DNA from: Physcia stellaris
Taxonomy: Eukaryota; Ascomycota; Lecanoromycetes; Caliciales; Physciaceae
Assembly (NCBI GenBank): GCA_018902385.1
Contig: JABSSW010000064.1
Location: forward strand, 124,001 to 188,000
Direction: 5' to 3'
Length of the DNA: 64,000 bases
Shown: piece after piece, positions 46,592-56,120 of the stretch
Numbering within the stretch: the first letter of the stretch is position 1
How the letters are laid out: every line of letters begins with the position of its first letter
The notes under the pieces: model-generated
Told to the model about the DNA's origin: nothing
Databases searched by the model: none
The model's input: the letters and a program-made list of their open reading frames with translations, nothing else
Translations under genes and position numbers: made by a program

Positions 46592-47054
46592 AGTGTGGCC
46601 AGCTAGGAATCAGTGTTGCTTCATAGACTTTCTGTGTATAGCTTTATAGATCTGCGCTGGCTGGAAGGCTGGTTTTGGGGTCAGTCCTTGGCGCACTTGA
46701 TGGAGTTTCGGCTCTCAAAAGGATAGTGTGTGGGCATAATGAGGATTTGGACCTCTTTTGGAGCTCAAATGTTTCGATGATCCTGCTCCAATTAGCCCTT
46801 TAAAACGGCCCGAAATGTTGGGGATTCTCATTGTTGGGATTTAAAGTATGGTTACAACGTACAAGAGGAACGGACCAGAGGACTCTTGAGATGTTATAAC
46901 TAAGTAGAAAAAGCATCGTGCCCATCGCAATAAGGTGCTTGAAAGGGATGCTAATTAAACGCCTTGACCCCCTAAACGAGACATCATGATTATCATCGCC
47001 TCATTTGCCAGCGCCACAAGTAGCCTTCATATCAAAATGCCCTTGGCTCCAGAT
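46592..47054. other. Convergent intergenic region
   Basis: Between the 3' ends of the glucanase and Yippee genes. Nothing recognised. Confidence 0.6.
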
Positions 47055-47797
47055 TCACCCTCTCCGCCAATCTGTGTCAGCCGCGTCTCTTCCGAATCCC
47101 TTGCCTCGTCTCCTTCTCAACGCCAGCATCGGGCTCCACACCCCGCAAATAAGTCCTCACACTCGTCTTCATCCTGGCTGTTGAACTCGACCTCTCCCCT
47201 TTCCGCCAGATCTTCGCCAACGTCTTCTCGCATACCCTCCGCATACCCTACCCCTTCCCAACGACTGCTCTCAAAGGTCTTCTTCGTTTCCAGAATAAAC
47301 TTCCCAACCTTGTACCTTTGCCCCTCCTCTTCAGCACTATCGTACTTCCATCCAATGACGCTCCCACAGAAAGCGCAGCTCACATCGCTGACAGTATGCG
47401 CACCCGTGACCAACTGCCTGGGTACCGCTTTGTGCACATGCGTGTTCGGCAGGTTGGGAAGATATGAACCTTGCCTCTGAGGCGTGATCTCGGGATTCGC
47501 GCCAATGGGAAAGGGAGAGACAAGGTATGCGCGGCCGTGGCGGCCAGTGAAACCTTTGCTAATTATTTGAGAGGTGAGACAGAGGTCGGTGGCGCAACGG
47601 GCGCAGCGGATATGGGAGACGTGGCCCGTGAGAAAGATCGAAGGAGACGGCCCGGTATCTGAGGAAATAGGGCTGCCAACGGAGGATTCGGAGGATGTAG
47701 AGTCAGTTGAGGGGTTGCGGCGGCGGCGAAAAGGGATCGAGGGGAGGAGGTAGATGGGAAATAATGTCGTTGGGGATGCGCGAGCGAGAAAGGACAT
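47055..47797 (-). CDS. Yippee/Moh1-type zinc protein (one apparent frameshift near C-terminus)
   Basis: Yippee-domain protein; yeast Moh1 relatives are linked to stationary phase and the GID ubiquitin ligase environment. Single exon starting [20 protein letters not shown], with [19 protein letters not shown] before the domain. The Yippee fold shows [32 protein letters not shown], the long loop [40 protein letters not shown] and [20 protein letters not shown], so both zinc CxxC pairs are present. The conserved fungal C-terminus follows ([15 protein letters not shown]). The frame breaks at four C on the plus strand (47141-47144); one more base gives [17 protein letters not shown], the expected family end, stopping at 47055 (247 residues). 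Without it the protein ends early at GCGARCWR near 47117. Confidence 0.88.
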
Positions 47798-49325
47798 TGA
47801 AAGTAAGTATGTATAACATAGACCAGCTGTAGTGAAAGGGCTCCTCGCGAGTATTTGCAGATAGCGTAACTGGACAGCAAGAAGCAAGAAGCTTGAAGTA
47901 AGCTCTGAAGCTATGAAACTGTTAAGACGGCGTATGAAGGGCGATATGATACACCAGGCTCCGAAGAGTCATATTGATGCTGAAATCGTGCGACTGTTGT
48001 GATCCAAGGTACATAAGCTGTCAGGTGCTCACTGTTCCTGGTGCGGCTTTGCTCGGATACGAGTATTGGAGGGGCACGAGAGGGGTTGATAAGGACTCGA
48101 CTGATGACTCGCTTTTCGGGCTGATGGTTGGTACATGCACCTAGTACAGTAGTTAGTAATGATGGCGTACGGAGTACTCACCTAATTTAAGGTATTTCAA
48201 GGTCCCTTTTAATTCACAATGTTATTATTATTGTAAGGTAAGCTATGCGCCCAGGGAGGCATTCCGTTAGGCAAGAATAATGATTCCAAGGCTCGACATA
48301 CAAGCACGATCTGGCTTTAGCTGTTGATCTAGGTAAGTAGTCGCTCAGTCTCAATCTCGCAACTCCGGAGTGAAAAGGCGGCTACTCTGCTGCCATCAAT
48401 AATGTCAGTCATGGGTCTAGCCCACGAGGTCCAAGCTCTCTGCAATATGGTCTGCTTCCAAAGTCGTCATTCGTCAAGGCTACCCGTAAGGAGATGCAAA
48501 TGCCACTTGTTCGTGGATTCGGCTCGCAAAATCATGGTTTCCTTCGGGCATCGATTTCACACCTATCAACAGGAGTTCACAGAAGAAGTGTCCCCAACTC
48601 CCCATCACTAAGCAGAAGGACGTCATGTTCCACCCAGGCGAGTCTGGCTTCTTCGATCTTCTTAAGATGATAGAGATCCTTGAATTTTTGAATCGTGGCA
48701 GATATCGTTCACCCATTCATCCTCAATTTCCCTTTACTCAATCATTCTGGCACTATTTTTCCTGCTGTTTAAATTCAGTGTACCTCCGTAATTACATAAG
48801 AAGGCAGAGTCAAAAGAAGGGAGCCTAAAGTACAATTTGAAGGTGAATGAGAAAGTCCAAAGAAACAAGCGGTGTTTACCGTTGGATGCTACAGTAGATA
48901 CAGAATTTAGACTTCGCAAGAGAAGAATGGTTGATTCAAAAAGAAGCTCAATTGGTCAGACGCATCTGCCCCCAGCTGAACACGGTACAGAGTACTGAAC
49001 AGGCGTCCAAGTCGAACTAAGCTGTCATTTATTGCAAATCCCTTCTGCCACCGTATGCGGCTCACACAGGAACGCCGTAATGCTACCCTTTAATCCATGC
49101 TCCGTATGATCCCCACGCGATGCTGTTTTACCAACTGTTCCAATTACCGCTTCCTAAGGGTATCGAGCCTCAAACGCCATGCATAATTTCAATCCATCTA
49201 ACGCTTGCTGCGTCCTGTCCCACAGGCTTCACGCTATCAGCCCAATTCTGGGATACATTCTCGTCCATCATCGACATAGATTGGTTCATCCATCCAACTC
49301 CAGCACCACTGCCTCGGCAATCGGT
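47798..49325. other. Intergenic region
   Basis: About 1.5 kb with the Yippee-gene promoter at its left and the 3' end of MPE1 at its right. It holds TACGGAGTA at 48168-48176. No coding sequence supported on either strand. Confidence 0.5.
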
Positions 49326-51416
49326 CTAAATTTCACGGTAGTCTGTTGGTCGATTAAGATTGCGTCGACCTTGGTGCCGATGCGGATTAACTGGCTTTCG
49401 GAAATAGGCGCTATCCTCATCATTCGTGTTTTGGCCATTGAAGTGGTTTCGTTGCTGGTTTGGAAATTGACCCCTCCCGTGTCCGTTGCTACTTGTGCCA
49501 TTCATCCCACTTACACCGTTGGGCATGGCCATATTCTGCTGGTTGTACCCTGCTGTGGAGTACATTGCATTCTGGAAACTTGGACCTGACATACTCAAGG
49601 GTTGTTGAGAGTAATTGTGTGTCCACAAGTTATTCCAACCACCACCGGCACCGTTCAAGTAAGCAGTGCTGTCCATCATTGCTGGATTGAACAGGCCAGA
49701 ATTTATCTGCATTGGCATTCCCATATAACCGTTCATGGTAGGGAAGGTCATAGCGTTCAGACCCTGAGGCATCAGATAGTTACTGGTGCTAAAGGCCATT
49801 CCTGAACTATGCGACATGCTGGAGGAGATCTCTGCCTTTGAACCACCGGGCACTGCCTGTTCATTACCATCGTTGAAGGACTGCTTTGCCATTAATGCAG
49901 CTGGAGGGCCAGGAGGCGTACGCTCGTTCTTCAATTGGAGCTCAGCCGGTCTCTTCTTGCTTTGGTCCCCTCCATTCATTCCTGGAATAGGCGTTGTTGC
50001 CTTAGGCATCTTGATTTCTCCTTGTGATTTTCTCAAATCTGGCGAGCCGGTCTCTGTCCGTTCTTTCTTGATCTCAATTTCCTGTAATTTGGTTAGACCT
50101 TTTGAATCTTCTTTGCCGGATTGTACAGGAGCCTCTGCTTTTTCGTACTCTCGAATCTTGGCTAAAGTCTCTTCATCGGGTAGTAAGTTATCAATCAGTA
50201 TATTTTCAGTAGAACATGAAGGGCAAGTCAAGTCGTTTTCAAGTAATGAGTTGGTAATGCATTCGTTGCAGTACGTCGTCTGGCAGCACGGTGTTAGGGT
50301 TGGATCTACAAAGAGGCGATTGTCGATGGAGCACTCAAGGCCTCTTTCTTGTAATTCTCTGCTACCGCGAGCAGCGGCCTCTTGAGCTGCTGCAGATACT
50401 TTGGCTTTTGCCTGAAACTGATCCCAAGATGCTTTGTCCGGTTCTGCTACTACCCACTCACCGTCCGCCGTTATCATGACCCCAGTCGGCTGCTTTGTAT
50501 CGTCCACTGTACCATCATTTGCCATTGCTGTCGGTTTATCGACAGTTTTGAGGAATGACTTTGGAATGCCAGTGGTACGCTTGATACGCGGACGCTTATC
50601 CCATTCAGGATCATTGTTCGTAGGGCATGCATGGATATAGTGACCTAATCGGAAATGTTAATAATTAAGCTGTAAGGCTGTCCAATGTTATTACTATACC
50701 TTTCTCACCACATCGGTAACATATGTATCCCGGGGGAAGCGGCTTGTCCAGCACGTTTGCATTCTTCCCTTGATTAGGGGGACCACGAAAGACCGGAGTG
50801 GCACTGCGCACTAGTTAATAAACAAGATGTTTGCCTGCGCTTGGAGAGAACCGGTGTGCAAGTCATCCCCCCAAAATTCCGTGGAGTCTACTTACTTGGC
50901 CATTGCTTGCTGTTGCTGGGCCCATTGGTCCGCACCCTGTTGAAACATCGCAGCAATCCTCTGCTCCTCCGTTTGCGCACCGTTTACTTCTGACGGTTGT
51001 TGAATGCCATTGGTAGGCTTTACTTGGGTAAGGGATTTCAGAGTGGTGGCTTCGGATCTCTGGAAGCTTCTGGCATTCTGAGGCATTTTTCCAGACATGT
51101 ATCTCGCTGCTCCTCCTCTACCGGACTTGACGGCCGGCAGCCTCCTCGCTATAACAGTTGTCGATCGGGGCACGATGGCTGTGTCGTCATCATATTCTGT
51201 CCTGGATTAGTTGATGATAATTACCGACTGAATTCGGTACCAACCTTCATTGGTGTCCTCGGCGCTTATTACAAGCTCAAAGTCGCTTCCATCACCGAGC
51301 TTGTTGGCGATAATGATGTCTCTCTTCAACTCGAAGACTGAAATTCCTGTCCCATCAAAGGTAATCCTAGAAGGTTCCTTCTGGGACTTGAAGCGGAAAA
51401 AAACGGAGGAAGACAT
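49326..51416 (-). CDS. MPE1: Cleavage and polyadenylation factor subunit Mpe1
   Basis: RBBP6-family subunit of the CPF complex, needed for mRNA 3'-end cleavage and polyadenylation. Exons 51245-51416, 50896-51196, 50700-50803 and 49326-50644 give 631 residues. The DWNN ubiquitin-like domain is at the N-terminus (MSSSVFFRFKSQKEPSRITF ... FELKRDIIIANKLGDGSDF ... VPRSTTVIARRLPA). A Gln-rich helix follows, then a CCHC zinc knuckle (YICYRCGEKGHYIHACPTN), PEWDKRPRIKRTTGIPKSFL, and a RING/U-box-like domain (LECSIDNRLFVDPTLTPCC, CNECITNSLLENDLTCPSC). The C-terminal 200 residues are Met/Asn/Gln/Gly-rich and end RRNLNRPTDYREI. Domain order DWNN-knuckle-RING is diagnostic. The CCHC motif is split by the third intron. 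Confidence 0.95.
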
Positions 51417-52400
51417 GAATGTCAGGGGGGTGAGGTCAGGATGATCTCAAGGACTCCGTATGTTTGCACTTTAGGTCAAATACTCGTTGCGGAACTGAAT
51501 AGGAGGCGGACTCCGTAAAACACCAGGATCGTTCGACCTTGGGGATTCAGCTCGACGACAAGGAGTGAGTCAGTGAACAGCGTTCGTGGTTTGTTCTAGC
51601 ACAAATCGTAGTCTTGTATTTCTATGCCAAGCAGCACAATCGAAAGAACTGGAGTACAGTCTCGTTACAAAAAAACATCATCTGTTTGTTGATAGTACAG
51701 AAAAATAATTGTGAAGAAGTACGGTATATCCAGCGTAGGCAGACAACCACCAGAAGAAGTACCAGGCAAACAAGCAATTTCCAGCAACCGCCTTGACACT
51801 TGCCAGTCCTTCTTTGTAGACTACTGAAACTAACGCAGCGACCGAGTAGTCGACGGATACAGCACGATCGCGACGTGTGAAGCGGGTTTGACAGGTCTGA
51901 TGACGAGTAACAATCAGGCTGACGCAAAATGACCACACAGCGTCAAAGAAGGCTAGAAGAATGACGCAGGTTAATGTCTGCACGCAGGCGATGATGAATG
52001 CGCAGTGTGTTTCGAGAAGTACAAATTGCTTGGATGTTGACTGGGCTGTCGAAGTTGAGTAGGATGAGTGATAAAAGATGGACGGAAGTTGGAGCTGGAA
52101 GGGCGGCGAGGGCGGTTTGGTTTGGAAGCCTTTATCCCCTTTTTAGCGTCGTTCCTTACTAAGCGCCTTTGTCACATGCCAACTCTGTTCTCAATACGTA
52201 GGTTAGTAATGTAGATTAGGTAAGGTAACTGAAGCCATCTTTCAATAATACGCAATACCGCCGTTACGCATCTATCAATTTCATAGCGATTTACAAAATA
52301 GTATGAGAAGGCATGGCGAATCCGAGACAGATTTCGGTCACGAGCTTTCAGTTTGTAGAAATTGATAAACCTCGCTGAACACACCGACCAACCAGCACTT
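51417..52400. other. Gap between MPE1 and HIS7 containing a candidate small membrane ORF
   Basis: About 1 kb holding the MPE1 promoter. A 101-codon open frame with two hydrophobic helices lies at 51678-51983 on the minus strand (see separate entry). An AT-rich stretch near 52180-52290 holds nothing recognisable. Confidence 0.5.
51678..51983 (-). CDS. Candidate small two-helix membrane protein
   Basis: A 101-codon frame starting MQTLTCVILLAFFDAVWSF. Two stretches look like TM helices: the first about 20 residues to FCVSLIV, and CLFAWYFFWWLSAYAGYTVL near the C-terminus, separated by a polar, basic loop (RHQTCQTRFTRRDRAVSVD). The sequence just upstream on this strand (52000-52130) is C-rich and promoter-like. 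The frame stays open upstream of the first ATG, so an upstream exon is possible. I recognise no family, and composition alone cannot prove that it is expressed. Confidence 0.3.
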   Translation of the reverse strand: MQTLTCVILLAFFDAVWSFCVSLIVTRHQTCQTRFTRRDRAVSVDYSVAALVSVVYKEGLASVKAVAGNCLFAWYFFWWLSAYAGYTVLLHNYFSVLSTNR

Positions 52401-54194
52401 CTATAATTTCTTTTCAAAAGGCCGCACTAGGAAGCCGTCACTGGCCAAGTGATCTTTGACCTCTTTGACGGTATATTCACCACGATGGAACTATATGTCA
52501 AATCAGCAACTGCACACGCATGCATGGGGTTCACCAACCATGCCTGCTCCCAGCGCAGCATCTGTGCTGGTGTGCCGAAAGACGTCTACGAAATGATTTG
52601 GGACACCAGCGCCACTCGATGCAACGACAGGGATTTTGACAGCTTTCTTGACATCCTCAATAAGCTCCAGATCGAAGCCACTGCTGCTGCCGTCTTTATC
52701 GATGCAATTCAAAAGGATCTCCCCAGCCCCCAGTGCCTCGACCGCTGTCACGAGTTGACGAACATCGAGGTCCCGACCTTCTCGTCCTCCTTTCGTTGTG
52801 CACTGATACCAACAGTACTGTTCGCCCATAGGCCCGGCATGTCTCGTCTTCAAGGTGTGATGGGTGGTTTCTTTCGGTGATTTGACATGAATACGTCGAG
52901 GATCAACGCTGATTACAACCGCTTGGTTGCCGTATGCTGCGGAGATTTTTTCGATGGCTGACTCTCCGGAGGCTTTGCCGTCATTTTGGTAGTATGCCTC
53001 CGCCACAGCAACGGCGTCTGAGCCTATGCTGACTTTGTCTGCTCCAGATTTGAAATATAAAGTGGCAACCTGAAGAGCAGGCACCTTCGTACCGTCGGCG
53101 TCGATAACGTCACGTATCCCACCACCTACTGTGAGTGGTACAAAGACATTCATCGAGGTCTGGCGTAGGACTTCCAGCATAGGAAGATCAGCCAAAGGGC
53201 AATTTCGGAAGGAGGTAATATTCAGAAAAATAATCTCGTCAGCGCCTTGTTCATAGTACTTCCTTGCCATCTCGACTGGTTTTCCTAGATTTCTCACTTC
53301 ACCTTGAGCAGCGTTGGTGCTCTTTTCTCGCACCTCATATTGATCGCCCTTGGTGACGACAAGATCATCTTGGTCATTCGTACGCACGTCCAAACAGGCA
53401 ATTATTCTACGGGTGAGCCCTTGATCTGCGAAACTTTGAGTAGATTCACCTGAGGGGCTCCAGATGGCACCATCCAAAAAGGCTTTAAGGACTCTTAGAC
53501 CGGCGACTCCACTTTTCTCGGGGTGGAACTGTGTAGCCAAGACCTTACCTCGTCCAACAGCGCCCACGAACGTCTCGTGGCCATATCGAGCGGTTGCGAC
53601 TGTCCAGCCATTTGACTCAAGACAACCTTCTTTGTATGGAACAGCGTATGAATGAACGTAGTAGTACTTGCTGGAACTTCTAAGCCCGTAAAAATCTTTT
53701 GTTTCGTTATCGCTCGATTTTGCGACAGCCGCTGAATTCCAACCGATATGAGGTACACTCTTATCCGAATCACTGAATCTTGTCAGGTGACCCGGAATGA
53801 CACCGAGACCTGGAACAGCTGGGTTTTCAGCAGATCCTTGGAAAAGAGCCTGCAAACCCACGCAGATGCCCATGAATGGTTTGCCCGATTCAATGTGCTT
53901 GCGAACGGGTTGGACATATCCATCCTGGGAGAACTGTGTAAGACAATGACCAAAATGACCTACTCCAGGCAATATCAGGCGCTATAGATGAACATTTTCA
54001 GCCGCTTCCGATGTAGTCAAATCACCGTGTTTTGATGCGAGGACAATGTTAGACTGCGGAGCGTCACCTACCTCGGCATTTTCAATATCTATAGGGTCTT
54101 TTATCCATTCTATCGTGTAGCCAACCTTCTCGATAGCATTGACAAGAGAGCGCACATTACCAGCAACATAGTCGAGGAGGTGCACTGTAGGCAT
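52401..54194 (-). CDS. HIS7: Imidazole glycerol phosphate synthase (HisH-HisF fusion)
   Basis: Glutamine amidotransferase-cyclase that forms imidazole glycerol phosphate and AICAR in histidine synthesis. Exons 54072-54194, 52539-53981 and 52401-52490 give 551 residues. The HisH half begins [20 protein letters not shown]; the amidotransferase triad is visible as Cys in [12 protein letters not shown] and His/Glu in [10 protein letters not shown]. The HisF barrel begins [14 protein letters not shown], with [73 protein letters not shown] and VASSGAG. The final exon supplies [20 protein letters not shown] and VRP, the normal C-terminus; without splicing the frame would end early. AICAR links this pathway to the purine route served by ADE2. 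Confidence 0.96.
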
Positions 54195-54272
54195 GGCCTT
54201 TTCAGTGCACCTGAAACGCACAGTCTCTCAGAACTATCAGGAATCGATAGTACTTAAAAAGGTACGTATGAG

Positions 54273-54284
54273 TACCTTAAGGTA
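54273..54284. promoter_or_regulatory. Palindromic TACCTTAAGGTA
   Basis: Perfect 12-bp palindrome about 80 bp upstream of the HIS7 start. The same motif occurs at 4758-4769 and in near-identical form at 55936-55946. Function unknown. Confidence 0.4.
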
Positions 54285-54380
54285 GGTAGAGTAGCCGATA
54301 CCTTTCAGTGGTAAAAATTAAGCCGCTAGTAATAAAATAGCGGAATCCGTCCGCTTCAGATGGGTCGAACAACTTAAAAG

Positions 54381-55789
54381 TCAGGCCTTATGAATGCCTT
54401 TGATAATTCCACGATATGGAACGGTGGACCCTGTATGCAATGTTTCACCGTAGTTCAGATTAATCAAGCCCTTTTCTGGCTGCTCAAATAGTCAGTGTCC
54501 GTCATTTCCAATTCGATACGACAGTAAGGAAAACATACCGGAGAAAATTGACGGAAATTTACTCCACCCTCGGAGAAAACAGCTTCAGTCTATCAAATGT
54601 CAAGAAAAGTCGGCAACAATTGTAATGAGCAGCCGCCTTACTTGTTCATCCATACCGTAGCGTTGAGAGAACACTACTTCCGAGATGCCGACTTGGGTGA
54701 TTTTGACACTGCAAGTCAAGCAAGGACACCTATCGCTTCGTCAGTTTCTGCGGAAGAATCAATTGCACAGAGCATACGTGTCGCAATACAGAGTGGATCC
54801 TTCTCGGATCCTTTCCCTGCCTGCTTCCAACAAAGCATTCTCTTCTGCATGGAGGCAGAGACAGGTTGAGAGGTCTATTCCAGCCTTCTGCCCGCTGTTA
54901 CACCGGGGACCTTCGGTCTGTCAGCGCATGCTAGAGCAACTCCATAGTCAACTGCACTCACAGCCTCCTTCATTGCAGTTCCTGAGATTCCGAGGGGTTC
55001 CGTTATAGCCGGTGCTGATCACTCGCTTCTCACGGACAAGAACACAGCCAACTCGTCGTTTCATACAATTACTCCTCTGCGCGGCTAGTGAGGCCAATTG
55101 CATGAAATATTGGTCCCAATTGGGACGCAATCTCTGATCATTGGTCAGATCCAGGCCATCTAAGGCTTGATGCAGGTACGTGATCGAGGATCCTCCATTG
55201 ACGAGACGGATCTCTGCCTGATCAATCAGCGCTGCGAAGCCACTCTCAAGGTCATATAGGTGAGCATCGTTCTCGACTACGAAATCCTCAAGAGTCGGGG
55301 GATCATGGTTTCGCTTGAGACACCTAGAAAAGAGGGCTTGTCAGGCAATCTGACTGAGGGTCATATCCGCGTCCAACTTGCCGGTCCTTCAAGCGATGCC
55401 ATCGGGTGCTCATGGGGGCGTCGACGCTGATCAATATGAAAAACGGTCGTCTCAAAAGCTGCTTGAGGACATGTTCGTCCCAGATGTCTGTCGTGACCCA
55501 GCGTTCCTTCCACCTTTCTGTCACAAAATCAATTAATGAGCCAATGGTTAAGAATGTCGTTCTCCTAATCTCATTGATGCGTTGCTGATGTTCAGGTGCA
55601 AGTGGGGTTTCCCCATCTTCACCGAGTGTATCTTTGTTGACGTTATTGAGATGCAGAGCGACGAAACCGTGGTTGGTTATCAAATAATCAGCTACAGAGT
55701 GCTTTCCGGAGCATATCCCTAGAGTTCGAGATTAGCGACGTTGCCGGTTTCCAGACAACGCTCTGACCTCCGCATAACCCAATAAGCAT
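54381..55789 (-). CDS. DCD1: Deoxycytidylate (dCMP) deaminase
   Basis: Converts dCMP to dUMP, supplying thymidylate synthesis. Seven exons: 55768-55789, 55378-55718, 54962-55313, 54778-54910, 54642-54729, 54539-54589 and 54381-54479, giving 361 residues. The N-terminal half is a nucleotide-kinase-like P-loop region: MLIGLCGGICSGKHSVADYL (motif built across the first intron) and FILISVDAPMSTRW. The deaminase half has RPNWDQYFMQLASLAAQRSN, MKRRVGCVLV, ISTGYNGTPR, NEGGCPRCN, TCLCLHAEENALLEAGR (zinc His and catalytic Glu) and YCDTCPCLTC (two zinc Cys). Intron 2 has the least certain acceptor, as alternative sites shift a few residues. The CPCLTC and GGCPRCN motifs are each joined by splicing. The gene diverges from ATG7. 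Confidence 0.93.
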
Positions 55790-56120
55790 ATTGATGGTTG
55801 CTGGGTTTGTTTAACATTCGCTTTCGCGATATAGCGCGTGACAGTGACACTTGAGAGCTAATTGACGAGATTAGCGTTGTGGTTTCTACCTTATTAACTC
55901 GCTCGTGGGACCAGTGATTACTACGAGTACTGTAATACCTTAAGGTGGTGCTGACTAACGGAATATTGATACCCCCTGGCTTGAACCCTTGGCCCACACG
56001 TGCGCTAATCACGTCTCGTGCATAAGTGATCATCTCCAGCTGTGTCTCAAGATCAGGGACGTACTTAGGGCAGCTATTCCGTATCATTGTCATTCATTCA
56101 ATCTATTCGCGATACGCAAG
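55790..56120. promoter_or_regulatory. Short shared promoter of DCD1 and ATG7
   Basis: 331 bp between two divergent start codons. Contains TACCTTAAGGTG at 55936-55947, one base from the HIS7-upstream palindrome. No TATA-like box seen on either side. Confidence 0.45.
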
